Assembly: GCA_016201285.1 (NCBI GenBank)
Contig: JACQDE010000019.1
Location: forward strand, 1-64,000
Source of the DNA: Acidobacteriota bacterium
GTDB lineage: Bacteria; Acidobacteriota; Terriglobia; Acidiferrales; UBA7541
Reading direction: 5' to 3'
DNA: 64,000 bases
Shown: piece by piece, positions 42,153 through 52,600 of the stretch
How the letters are laid out: each line of letters begins with the position of its first letter
Position numbering within the stretch: position 1 is the stretch's first letter
Program-made: the position numbers and the translations under genes
The notes under the pieces: model-generated
The model's input: only the letters and a program-made list of their open reading frames with translations
Told to the model about the DNA's origin: nothing
The model's database searches: none

Positions 42153-43238
42153 ATGCAAATCTCCTGTAGGCAAGTTGAAAGACGATTCAGCTTTGAAGCA
42201 GGGATGAACGTGGCAAAAGCGCAACAAGTCGCCGCAGGTGCAGAAGCGGGCCGTAACGGCTTGGGGCCGGACGTCCTCTTCGGCTGCACTGATGAAATGC
42301 TCCGCATCCGTCGCACGGTCGAGCGCGTAGCGGCGATCCGCGTGCCGGTGCTGCTCGAGGGCGAAAGCGGTTCGGGCAAGGAAATCCTGGCCAACTATCT
42401 TCATCAGGTGTCTCCGTGGAACGAGCAGCCGCTGGTGAAGGTGAATTGCGCGGCGATTCCCGGCTCGCTGCTGGAATCGGAACTCTTCGGCTACGAAAAG
42501 GGGTCGTTCACGGGAGCGTACAACAGCCGCGCCGGCAAGTTCGAGCAGGCCAACGGCGGCTCGATGGTGCTCGACGAAATCGCGGACATTGATTCGGGCC
42601 TGCAGGCGAAGCTGCTGCAGGTGTTGCAGGACGGCTGCTTCAGTCGCCTGGGCGACCTGGAAGAGCGCCGCTGCGACGTGCGCATCATGTGCATCACCAA
42701 CCGCGACATCCAGGCAGAAATCCAGCGCGGCTCGTTCCGCGAAGACCTCTACTACCGCATCAACGTGGTGAACATCCAGATGCCGCCGCTGCGGCGCCGC
42801 CTGGAAGACTTGCCGATCCTGGTGGACTACTTCCTGCGGAATTACGGCGAGCGGTTCGACCGCAAGGTGCAGCCGCTCTCCAGTGCCGTGATGGAGCGTT
42901 TCCGCCAGCATCATTGGCCGGGCAATATCCGCGAGCTGGAAAACTATTTGAAGCGGTACGTCATTCTCGAATCGCCGGATTCGATCCTGAGTGAACTCGA
43001 AGAGCGCCGCTCCGGCCCAACCAGCGCCGGGGGTTTTCAGCTTCCTCCGGTGACGGACTTTTCGCTGAAAAAATATTCCAAGATGGCGAGCCAGAAGGCC
43101 GAGCACTACCTGATCCTCGAGGCGTTGAAACAGACGCGCTGGAACCGCAAGCGCGCCGCCGAGCTGCTGGGCATCAGCTACCGCGCCCTGCTCTACAAGA
43201 TCAAGGAAGCGGGCCTGCCGCAGAAAAAGCGCGCCTAG
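42153..43238 (+). CDS. Sigma-54-dependent activator lacking a receiver domain
   Basis: 361 residues from 42153; an ATG at 42204 would give 344 and loses only a non-conserved start. The AAA+ domain (about 43-275) has Walker A GESGSGKE (70-77), Walker B SMVLDEIADI and the sigma-54 loop as GSFTGA (117-122), where the second residue is Ser instead of the usual Ala. The Fis-type HTH is at about 325-355 (RWNRKRAAELLGISYRALLYKI). With no sensory domain, it may be controlled by a partner protein or by level, like PspF. A Fis-type HTH very close to that of the NtrC gene at 36842 suggests related targets. Confidence 0.9.
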   Translation: MQISCRQVERRFSFEAGMNVAKAQQVAAGAEAGRNGLGPDVLFGCTDEMLRIRRTVERVAAIRVPVLLEGESGSGKEILANYLHQVSPWNEQPLVKVNCAAIPGSLLESELFGYEKGSFTGAYNSRAGKFEQANGGSMVLDEIADIDSGLQAKLLQVLQDGCFSRLGDLEERRCDVRIMCITNRDIQAEIQRGSFREDLYYRINVVNIQMPPLRRRLEDLPILVDYFLRNYGERFDRKVQPLSSAVMERFRQHHWPGNIRELENYLKRYVILESPDSILSELEERRSGPTSAGGFQLPPVTDFSLKKYSKMASQKAEHYLILEALKQTRWNRKRAAELLGISYRALLYKIKEAGLPQKKRA

Positions 43239-43245
43239 TTTTCCT

Positions 43246-43254
43246 GCTACAATC
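43246..43254 (+). promoter_or_regulatory. Extended -10 box before the deacetylase operon
   Basis: TGCTACAAT is an extended -10 (TGn plus TACAAT) ten bases before the start codon, with no recognisable -35. It would give an almost leaderless transcript for the three-gene operon at 43265-46340. Confidence 0.35.
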
Positions 43255-43264
43255 TTCCCGCGCG

Positions 43265-44293
43265 ATGCGTCCCTACCTGCTCATCACGATTGACGCGGAG
43301 TCCGACGACCTGTGGGCGCGGCGGGCGGAGCTGACGTTCGAGAACATCGGCGCGATGCCGCGGTTGCAGGAATTCTTCGAGCGCCACGGCGTGCGGCCCA
43401 CTTGGCTCGTCACCTACCCGGTCGCCACAAGCGAAATCGGCCGCCACGTGTTCGGTGAAATTGCGCGGCGCGGCAGCGCGGAAATCGGCAGCCACATGCA
43501 CGTCTGGACCACGCCACCGCTCGCGCCGCTGACGCCGAACGACCACAAATACTGCCCACTGGCCAGCGAGATTTCCTATGAGCAGCAGTACGAAAAGATG
43601 CTCAACGTCACGCGGGCCGTGGGCGAGCTGGCCGGCGCGGCGCCGCGCGCGTACCGCGCCGGGCGCTACGCCCTCGACGGCAACGGCCTGCGCGTGCTCG
43701 AGGCGCTCGGCTACACGGTGGACACCAGCGTCACGCCGCTGCTGAGCTGGCGCGAGCCCGGCCACGATGGCGGCTGGCGCGGCCCGGACTTCACTCGCGC
43801 GCCGCTCGAGCCCTACCATCCCGCCAACGAAGACCTCACGCGTGCCGGCGCGAGCCCCATTCTCGAAGTGCCCGTTTCGTTTTTCCTGACGCGTCCGCTG
43901 CCCTCGGGGCTGGCACGCTGGCTGGTGCGGCTGCCGCGCAACAACAACCTGGTCCGCGCGCTGCGCTGGAGCGGCGTAGTGCGCCACTCCTGGCTGCGGC
44001 CGGGGCGCGAGGTCAGCGGCCGCACGCTGGCCGGTGTAGCCCGCGCGCTGATCGCCGCAGGCATTCCCGTGCTCAACGTGATGTTCCACTCCTCAGAGAT
44101 GGCCGCGGGCACCAGCCCGCATACCAAGACGCAAGCGCAGGTGGAAGAATCATACGAGCAACTGGACTATCTCTTCCGCGCAGCGATTGGCGGGATGGGC
44201 GCGCAGCCCATGACGCTTTCGGAATTTGCCGCGGCCCACGCCGCCGCGCAGCCGGCCGCGCCCCCATTGGCGGATTCCCATGCGCGAGGATAA
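43265..44293 (+). CDS. Polysaccharide deacetylase (NodB-like) family protein
   Basis: 342 residues, no signal peptide. The NodB fold is recognisable: catalytic and metal Asp in LLITIDAESDD, the His pair in EIGSHMHVWTTPP, the AYRAGRYALDGNGLRVLEALGY strand and a late His in NVMFHSSEM. Members remove acetyl groups from N-acetyl-sugars in glycans. The absence of a secretion signal suggests action on a precursor in the cytoplasm. It is the first gene of a tight operon: the ATP-grasp gene starts inside its last codons and the PHP gene follows after 9 bases. Confidence 0.85.
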   Translation: MRPYLLITIDAESDDLWARRAELTFENIGAMPRLQEFFERHGVRPTWLVTYPVATSEIGRHVFGEIARRGSAEIGSHMHVWTTPPLAPLTPNDHKYCPLASEISYEQQYEKMLNVTRAVGELAGAAPRAYRAGRYALDGNGLRVLEALGYTVDTSVTPLLSWREPGHDGGWRGPDFTRAPLEPYHPANEDLTRAGASPILEVPVSFFLTRPLPSGLARWLVRLPRNNNLVRALRWSGVVRHSWLRPGREVSGRTLAGVARALIAAGIPVLNVMFHSSEMAAGTSPHTKTQAQVEESYEQLDYLFRAAIGGMGAQPMTLSEFAAAHAAAQPAAPPLADSHARG

Positions 44294-45515
44294 CCAGCCC
44301 GCGGTCCTGTTGCTGGACGGCAACTCGCTTGCTTCGCTCGCGTTCACGCGTTCGCTCGGCCGCGCGGGCATTCACGTCACCGTTGCCGACCCTGCGCTGG
44401 ACGCGCCGGTGCGCCACTCGCGCTACTGCGCTCGCTACCTGCAATATCCTTCCCCACTCGACCACCCGGAAGCCTTTCGCGAATGGCTGTTCCACGAAGC
44501 GGCGAACGGCGGGCACGGCCTGCTGATCGGCACGACGGACTACACGCTGCCACTGCTCGACGAATGGCGCGAGGCACTGAGCGCGCATCTGCGCGTGGCT
44601 CTGCCCGCGCGCGATGCCTTTCGCCGCGCCTACGACAAGGCCGCAACCCTCGAGCTCGCGCGCGAAGCCGGCCTCGCAATCCCGCCCACGCATCTGCCCC
44701 GGAGCATGGAAGAGTTGGAGCGCCTGGCGGCCGGGAGCCGCTGGCCGCTGGTGATCAAGCCGCGATCGAGCGTGCTGGCCTCACAGCAGCGCCGCAGCGC
44801 CGCCGGTGTCGAGTACGCATGGAATGCGGAGGAGTTGCGCCAGCGCTACGCCGCTGTGCACGAGAAAAGTCCGTGGCCGATGGTGCAGGAATACGTCAGC
44901 GGCGCCGGCGCGGGCTGCTTCTTCCTGATCCGCGACGCCTGCGTGCTCGCGCAGTTTCAGCACCTTCGCATCCGCGACAAAAATCCCACCGGCTCCGGAA
45001 GCTGCCTGCGCCTGAGCGTCCCGCCCGATGAAGCGCTGATGGCCTCGAGCGAGCGCTTGCTCCGCGGCATGGGCTGGGATGGCCTGGCGATGGTGGAGTT
45101 CAAGGTGGACGCGGACGGCATGGCCTATCTGATGGAAGTGAATCCGCGGCCATGGGGATCCATGCAGCTCGCTGTCGAGGCGGGCGTGGATTTTCCGCTG
45201 CTGTGGTACCGTGTGTGGACCGGCGCGCCGGTGGAGCCCGTGCTCAACTATCAGAGCGGGATTCTGTGCCGCTATCTGGTGGGAGATCTCAAGCATCTGG
45301 AAAGCGTGCTGAACGGGCCGCCGCCCGGCTGGCGGCTGCCGTATCCGAAGCGCCTGCCGACGCTACTGAATTTTCTGCGTTTCTGGGGACGCAACCTGCG
45401 CTATGACGATTTCGCCGCCGGCGACTGGCGTCCCGGCCTGGCCGAGTTGGGCGCGCATTTCCGCGAGCTTGCTGGACACCTCTTCCGCAAGCTGCGGCGG
45501 GCCGGCGGGGCGTGA
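44280..45515 (+). CDS. ATP-grasp ligase of unknown substrate
   Basis: About 411 residues from the ATG at 44280, overlapping the deacetylase stop by 14 bases. An N-terminal Rossmann-like region (VLLLDGNSLASLAFTRSLGRAGIHVTVAD) is followed by ATP-grasp subdomains: WPLVIKPRSS (ATP-binding Lys), WPMVQEYVSGAGAG, then GLAMVEFKVDADGMAYLMEVNPRPWGS with the metal-binding Glu and Asn. It resembles carboxylate-amine ligases related to carbamoyl-phosphate synthase large chain and found in many glycan gene clusters. It should join an acyl-phosphate made from a carboxylic acid to an amine, plausibly the free amino sugar released by the deacetylase. That pairing is an inference from order only. Confidence 0.85.
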   Translation: MREDNQPAVLLLDGNSLASLAFTRSLGRAGIHVTVADPALDAPVRHSRYCARYLQYPSPLDHPEAFREWLFHEAANGGHGLLIGTTDYTLPLLDEWREALSAHLRVALPARDAFRRAYDKAATLELAREAGLAIPPTHLPRSMEELERLAAGSRWPLVIKPRSSVLASQQRRSAAGVEYAWNAEELRQRYAAVHEKSPWPMVQEYVSGAGAGCFFLIRDACVLAQFQHLRIRDKNPTGSGSCLRLSVPPDEALMASSERLLRGMGWDGLAMVEFKVDADGMAYLMEVNPRPWGSMQLAVEAGVDFPLLWYRVWTGAPVEPVLNYQSGILCRYLVGDLKHLESVLNGPPPGWRLPYPKRLPTLLNFLRFWGRNLRYDDFAAGDWRPGLAELGAHFRELAGHLFRKLRRAGGA

Positions 45516-45524
45516 CGAGACGGA

Positions 45525-46340
45525 ATGATCTATCGCGGCGCATTCCACGCGCACTCCAAGCACTCCTATGACGGCCAGCAGCCGCTGCCCGCGCTCTGCG
45601 CCGAGTTGCGGCGGCGTGGCGATCACTTTCTTCTGCTGACCGAACACGACGACACGCTCGACGCCGCCGCCTACGAGCGCATCCGCGCCGAGTGCGCCGC
45701 ATTGAGCGACGCGCAGTTCCTGGCCGTGCCGGGTCTCGAGATCCGCTGCTGGCGCACGGAACGCGAGCAGTGGCACATTGCCGCGCTCGGCGTGGGGGCG
45801 TGGATTCCGCGCGGGCCGATCCCCGAAGTGGTGGAGAACATCCGCCGCGCCGGCGGGCTTTCCGTATTCCTGCATCCGCACAAATACTCCCGCCAGATTG
45901 AACTCGCAGAGATTGCCCGGTTCGACGGCCTCGAGTTGTGGAATGGAAAGGAAGACGGCCATTTCGCGCCGCGCTGGAGAACCCTGCGGCTGGCGCGTGC
46001 GGCGGCTGCTCACCGCACCGGCCCGGTGCTCTATTGCGGGCACGACCTGCACGATTTCGATGGCATCGGCCCGCTCGCCCTGGAGATCGAAACGGACGCG
46101 CTGACGCAGGCGGCCGTTCTCTCCCGCCTGCGGGACGGCAACTTCATGCTGCGCGCGAGAGGTTTCCGCTTTCCAGCGGCCCGCGGGCCAAACGCCCTGC
46201 AATCGCTCGGGATGCTCTGCTGGCGCGGAACCTACGAAAGCTATCGAGCGCTGCGCCGGCTGCCGCTGGTGGGCGGCGCGGTCAGCGCCGCGCGGCGCGC
46301 ATGGCGGCCCTCGGATTCCGGCCGCAGACCGGAAGAATAA
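45525..46340 (+). CDS. PHP-domain phosphoesterase-like protein
   Basis: 271 residues. The PHP metal motifs are visible: GAFHAHSKHSYDG (HxH), LLTEHDD, VPGLEIRC, FLHPHKYS and CGHDLHDFDG. PHP proteins are di- or tri-metal phosphoesterases such as histidinol phosphatase, polymerase PHP domains and bacterial tyrosine phosphatases. The C-terminal 50 residues (GMLCWRGTYESYRALRRLPLVGG) are basic and may contact the membrane. It is the third gene of the deacetylase, ATP-grasp, PHP operon and ends before a strong hairpin. Confidence 0.85.
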   Translation: MIYRGAFHAHSKHSYDGQQPLPALCAELRRRGDHFLLLTEHDDTLDAAAYERIRAECAALSDAQFLAVPGLEIRCWRTEREQWHIAALGVGAWIPRGPIPEVVENIRRAGGLSVFLHPHKYSRQIELAEIARFDGLELWNGKEDGHFAPRWRTLRLARAAAAHRTGPVLYCGHDLHDFDGIGPLALEIETDALTQAAVLSRLRDGNFMLRARGFRFPAARGPNALQSLGMLCWRGTYESYRALRRLPLVGGAVSAARRAWRPSDSGRRPEE

Positions 46341-46341
46341 T

Positions 46342-46390
46342 CGCCGCTGCGCACGCCTCGCCCGTGCAGGAAGCAGCGGCGGCGTCCCGC
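46342..46390 (+). terminator. Hairpin after the deacetylase/ATP-grasp/PHP operon
   Basis: CGCCGCTG and CAGCGGCG are perfect 8-bp arms with an inner GCAC/GTGC pair, followed by CGTCCCGCCTTTTC. It is likely a terminator, with a short T-run. Confidence 0.55.
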
Positions 46391-46658
46391 CTTTTCACCT
46401 GGTCAGGTCCGGCTCCTGTCCGGTCAGCGAAGCGCCAACCGGCCCCGGTCGGTGGTGCTCAGTTTGAGCTTGCCTGGACCGGTGCACTACCGGTAACGTA
46501 TTCTCAGAAGATTAGTTGCATTGAGGCGCGCCCCTCTTTAATCTAGGCGTGCTCGGGAAGCCCCCTCCCGGGCCTGGGTTTTCGTGATGACCCATTCCAG
46601 CCCGAATGCCAAAACGGCAAAAGGGAATAGCCGACTGTGCCCGGCCACGCGGAGCGCC
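46391..46658. other. Leader region of the giant lipoprotein gene
   Basis: Several small hairpins: ACCGGT repeated around 46478-46495, AGATTA/TAATCT around 46509-46544 enclosing GAGG/CCTC, and CCGGG-rich pairing near 46550-46575. A TTGCAT and TAATCT pair 17 bases apart near 46514-46543 is a weak promoter. No other gene is supported. Confidence 0.35.
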
Positions 46659-49600
46659 ATGAGTCTTCCATCGCGGCAAGTCTTTGATACCAATTCGAAA
46701 TCCGCTGGTCACCTGTGGGCCATTGTACTGATCGTGGCGCTGGGCCTGCTCCAGACCGCATGTGGTGGGGGATTCGCCCCGCCGGGCAGCCAGCCTGGTT
46801 TCGGCAACAATGCTGGCGGAGGCGGCGGCGGCACAATTACGGTTCCCCCGGCGGGGCTTCGCCTGACGCTTTCGCCCGCCTCGGCCAGCGTGGCGCCGGG
46901 CGGCCAGGTGCAGTTGAACGCCGTCATTCAAAACGCAACGAATCCCACGCTCAACTGGGCGGTGAACGGCGTGCCCGGCGGCAACCTGACGGTGGGCACC
47001 ATCAGCAGCACCGGCGCCTACCAGGCGCCCACGGTAGCACCCACTCCGAACACGGTTACGGTGACCGTCACCAGCCAGCAGGATCCGACCAAGTCCGCCT
47101 CGTCTTTGATCGTCATCACCACGCCGCCGACGCCGGTGTCCGTCAGCGTGAGTCCGGCCACCGCCACGCTGCAGACCGGTTCGGTGACGGCGTTCAACGC
47201 GCTCGTCACCGGCACAATAAACACCGCCGTGACCTGGAGCGTGAACGGCGTTCCCGGCGGAAGCGCCACGGTCGGCACGATTACGGCCGCCGGCGTGTAC
47301 ACGGCGCCGGCCAGCGTGCCCGCGCCGGCCACGGTGAGCGTCACCGCCACCAGCGCGGCGGATCCCACCGCCTCGGGCGCGGCCTCGGTGACCATCCAGC
47401 AGCGGGTGCAGGTAAGCGTCTCGCCGGGCAGTGCGCAGGTGTTGACGACGGCGAGCCAGCAGTACACGGCCGCAGTAAGCGGCACAGCCAACATGAACGT
47501 CACGTGGGGCGTCAACGGCATCGCGGGCGGCAACGCGACCTTCGGCACGATTGATAACACCGGCCTCTACACTGGGCCAAACGCCGTGCCTACACCCACC
47601 ACCGTCACCATCAGCGCCACCAGCGTAGTGGATCCCACGGCCATCGGATTTGCCAGCGCCACGATTCTGCTTTCGCCGGGCGTCACTGTCACGGTCACGC
47701 CGGCCAGCGCCACCGTCTCCATCAACCAGACGCTGCAACTCACGGCCACCGTGGCCGGTCTTTTCCGCGGACTGCCACCTTCGCAGCAGGTGACGTGGTA
47801 CGTGAGCACCGTGGTCGGCGGCAATCAGACGGTGGGCTTCATCTCGCCCGCCGGACTCTACACCGCGCCGGCCGCAGTGCCGTTCCCCAACACCGTCACC
47901 ATCCAGGCCTTCAGCGTCACCGACAACACCGCCGTGGGCACGGCGGTTGTGACCATCACGGCGCCGACGCTGGTCACCGTCACGGTTGCGCCCGCCACCA
48001 CCTCCGTCCAGGTGGGCACTTCGCAGACCTTCAGCGCCACGGTGGGCGGCACTTCGAATACAGCGGTCTCTTGGAGCGTGAACGGCATCCCGGGCGGCAA
48101 CGCCACTGTCGGCACGATCACGGCGGCGGGCATTTATACCGCGCCGGCTTCCGTGCCCTCGCCGGCTACGGTCACCGTGACCGCGACGAGTTCCGCGGAC
48201 CCGAGCGCCTCTTCGACCGCGCAGGCCACCATCCTGGCTGCGCCGGTGCCGATCGCCGTTTCCGTCAACCCCGGCAGTGCGAGCCTGAATCTGCAGCAGC
48301 AATTGCAGTTCAACGCCACCCTCACCGGCACCACCAACCAGGCGGTGACGTGGGCCGTGAACGGCGTCACCGGCGGCAACGCTACCGTCGGCACAGTTTC
48401 CGCGGCGGGTGTGTACACGGCCCCGGCCACGCTGCCTTCCCCGGCGACGGTCACCGTGCGCGCCACCAGCGTGGCGGACAACACGAAGTTCGCCACCGCC
48501 AGCGTCACGCTTCTGCCGCCTTCGACGATTTCGCTCACGCCGTCTGCCACCACCGTGCAGGTCGGCCTTGGCGCGCAGTTTTTCGCCACCGTCACCGGCG
48601 TTGCCAACACCGCCGTCAACTGGGCCGTCAACGGCATCGTCGGCGGCAACAGCACCGTAGGCACGATTGACGCCAACGGCCTCTACATCGCCCCGGCCGC
48701 CGTGCCGACACCGAATCCGGTCAGCATCACCGCCACCAGCGTGGCCAATTCGAACCTGGTGGCCACTTCGACGGCCACGATTGCTGTGCCGGTCACGGTC
48801 ACCGTGGCGCCCGCCACCGCCACGCTTGCGCTTTCTGCCACGCAGCAGTTCACCGCGACCGTCACCGGCACCGCCAACACTGCCGTGACTTGGAGCGTGA
48901 ACGGCATCGCGGGCGGCAACGCCACCGTCGGCACCATTGACAACACCGGCTTCTACACTGCGCCAGCCAGCTTGCTGTTGAGCGGCAACTTCACGATCAC
49001 CGCCACCAGCGCCGCCAACCCCACGCAGACCGGGACGGCCTCGGTGCTCGTCACCGTTCCTGTAGCCGTTTCGATTTCGCCGCTCACGCCGAGCGTGCAG
49101 GTGAGCAACACGCAGCAGTTCAGCGCCACCGTTACCGGCACGGCCAACACCGCCGTGACGTGGAGCGTCACCGGCGCGGGCTGCGTCGGCCCTGCCTGCG
49201 GCACGATTACCGCCGGCGGTCTCTATGCCGCTCCAGTCACGGCCCCGGCGCCGAACACGGTCACGGTAAAAGCCACCAGCGTCGCCGACATTACGAAGTT
49301 CGCGTCCACCACCGTCACCATCACCACGCCGCCCATTTCCGTATCGGTGAATCCGGCCACGGCCACGGTTTCCGCCAACGGCAGCCTGCAATTCGCCGCC
49401 ACGGTGGCCAACTCGTCGAACCAGAGCGTCACGTGGACGGTCACCGGCACAGGCTGCGCCGGTCCGGCTTGCGGCGCGATCAGCGCTGCGGGCCTGTACA
49501 CCGCGCCCGCGCTGGCGCCCACGCCGAATACGGTGACCGTCACCGCCACGAGCGTAGCCGACAACACCAAGTCCGCTTCGGCCACGGTCACCATCCTGGC

Positions 49601-52600
49601 CGTCGTTTCCGTCACGGTGAGTCCGACCACCGCCTCAGTCCTCGCCGGCGGCACGCAGCAGTTCACGGATACCGTCACCGGCACCACAAACACAGCGGTC
49701 ACCTGGAGCGTGACCGGCAGCGGCTGCGCCGGCGCCACCTGCGGCACAATTTCCGCGACGGGCCTCTACACCGCCCCGACGGTCGCGCCAACGCCCAACA
49801 CGGTGACGGTGCGCGCCACCAGTGTGGCCGACAACACGAAATTCGCCACCGCCGCGGTGACCATCTCCATCATCAGCGTGACGGTGAATCCAGCTATCGC
49901 AAACGTCTCCGCCAGCGGCAGCCTGCAATTCAGCGCTGTAGTCAACGGCAGCGTGAATCAGAGCGTGACGTGGAGCGTCACCGGCACCGGTTGCGCCGGC
50001 GCCGCCTGCGGCACGATCACCGCGGCCGGCCTCTACACCGCACCGGCTGTTGCGCCTGCACCCAACACCGTGACGGTGCAGGCGACCAGTGTGGCCGATA
50101 GCACCAAGTCCGCGACTTCCACCGTGACCATCGTCGCAGTGATCGCGGTCTCGGTGAGTCCCAGCAGCGCCAACGTGCTCACCAACGGGACACAGCAGTT
50201 CACCGCCACCGTCACCGGCTCCGCCAACACTTCGGTCGCCTGGGACGTGAACGGCGTGGCGGGCGGGAACGCCACTGTCGGCACGATTTCTGCCGCCGGC
50301 CTCTACACCGCGCCGGCCGCGGTGCCTTCGCCGGCGACGGTGACGGTGCGTGCCACCAGCGCCGCGGACAACACCAAGTCCGCTACGTCCTCCGTCACGA
50401 TTGCCGCGCCGGTGATTTCCGTGAGCGTGAACCCGGGCACGGCCAGCGTCTCCGCCAGCGGCAGCGTGCAGTTCAATGCCACGGTGAGCGGCACGGCGAA
50501 TCAGAGCGTCACTTGGACCGTGACCGGCGCGGGCTGCGCCGGCGCCGCCTGCGGCGCCATCTCCGCCGCGGGTTTCTATACCGCGCCGGCCATTGCGCCC
50601 TTCCCGGCGAGCGTGACAGTGACCGCCACCAGCGTGGCGGACAACACCAAGTCCGCTATCGCCAGCGTGACCATCGTTGCCATCATCGCCGTCGCCGTCA
50701 GTCCCAACTCGGCCACTGTGCTGACCGGCGCAACGCAACAGTTCACCGCCACCGTCACTGGCTCCGCCAACACCATCGTCACTTGGAGCGTGTCCGGCTC
50801 CGGGTGCAGCGGGATCGCCTGCGGGACCGTCAGCGCCACGGGCCTCTACACCGCGCCGGGGGCAGTGCCTTCGCCCGCCACGGTCAGCGTCACGGCGACG
50901 AGCGTGGCCGACGGCACTAAGTCCGCTTCCGCCACGGTCACCGTGGCCGCGCCTATTTCCGTCAGCGTGGCGCCCGCCATCGTCAGTCTAGTCACCAGCC
51001 AGAGCCAGCAGTTCACCGCCACCGTCAGCGGCACCACGAACCAGACGGTCACGTGGAGCGTGAACGGCGTCGTGGGCGGCAATGCCGCCAACGGCACGAT
51101 CAGCCCCTCCGGCTTCTATCGCGCCCCGGCGCTCGTGCCGACGCCAAACACCATCACCATCACCGCCACCAGCGCCGCCGACTCGACAAAGACCGCTTCG
51201 GCCACGGTGACGATTACTTCGCCGCCGGTGGGCGTGCTCGTCTTCGTCTTCCCGAAGAACCGCAACCTGCCCATCGGGCGCACGCAGCAGTTCACCGCGG
51301 AAGTGATCCGCGCACCCAACAACGCCGTCAACTGGACCATTGGCGGAACTGGCTGCGCCGGTGCGGGCAACCCCTGCGGCACGATCAGCGCGACGGGCCT
51401 CTACACGCCGCCGGCCACACCTCCGGCGCCGGCCAGCATCACCATCACCGCCACCAGCCAGGTGGACGCGACCGCCTCGCAGACAGTGAACGCGAAGATC
51501 GTGGTGGGCGTCAGCATTTCGCCGTCCTCGGCGAAGCTCAATCCGAAGGGCACGCAACAGTTCACGGCCGCGATTGCCGGCTCGGCGAACACCAGCGTCA
51601 CTTGGGCCGTGGTCGGCAGCGGGTGTTCCTTGCCCGGCAACCCGTGCGGCACGATTTCCGCCACCGGCCTCTACACAGCGCCCAGCTTCGTGCCGCGCCC
51701 GGGCATGTTCACCATCACCTCTACCAGCGCCGCTGATCCCACCGAACCGGGCGTCGCCACCATCGAGATCTTGCCCGCCAGCGTGCAAATCTCTCCGGCC
51801 ACCGTGCAGGTGTTGCCCGGCGGGCAGATGCAGTTCATCGCCGTGACTAACATCTACCCGCCGCCGGTTTCCACCCAGCCGGTTCTTACCTGGTCAGTGA
51901 ATGGCGTCGTGGGCGGCAATGCCACCCTCGGCACGATTTCAACATCCGGGCTCTACATCGCCCCGCAGACAGTTCCTACGCCCGCCAGCATCACTGTGGC
52001 CGCCGCCAGCACGGTCACGCCGACGACGACTGCCAGCTCGACGGTCACCATCGGCGCGCCCACCGGCGCCAGCCCTGTGACCCTGCTTCCGAGTCTCCAG
52101 AAGGTACGGCCCTACGATGTCCCCACGGGCGCCGCCACGCTCACGGTCACTGCCGCCGGGAACCAGTACGCCTCCTGGCAGGTGCTTATCGAGGGCCGCA
52201 ACGAAGACCTCACCGGCGTGGACGTCACACTGAGCGACTTCACCGACACCAGCGGCAACCGCATCACCGCGGCCAGCAACGCCGTCATCTATCTCGAGAA
52301 ATTCATCAACGTGCCCTACGTCTCGCGTGCGCAGAGCGTGCCGGGCGAATGGCCCGATCCACTGGTCCCGAAGAAGGACCCGTTCGCCAACGAGGTCCGC
52401 AACGCCTTCCCGTTCGGCGTGAACCGCATCTCGCCGGCCCACAAAATCTATCCGCGCTTGGCGGGCGACACAGTGAATACCGGCATGGGCGACGGGCGTG
52501 TGGCCCCCGGCGGCGTCTCCACGGCCAGCAGCTTCCGTTTCTTCGTGGTCACTATTGACCGCGCCGGTACGATTGGCGCAGGCTCCGCCACCTTCAAGTG

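Noticed and set aside
46402-46413. GGTCAGGTCCGG, identical to a conserved piece of bacterial SRP RNA
   Set aside because: The following GGAA tetraloop and the AGCAGCC partner strand are not in the right order, so a 4.5S RNA gene is not supported.
46512-49391. A 959-residue open frame on the - strand across the Ig repeats
   Set aside because: It is antisense to the repeat array. High GC and the periodic codon pattern open all frames; the translation is Gly/Arg/His-rich with no domain, while the + strand has a signal peptide and clear repeats.
46851-52060. Regular spacing of repeats as a CRISPR array
   Set aside because: Units are about 265 bases, in frame and coding throughout, with no short direct repeats and spacers.
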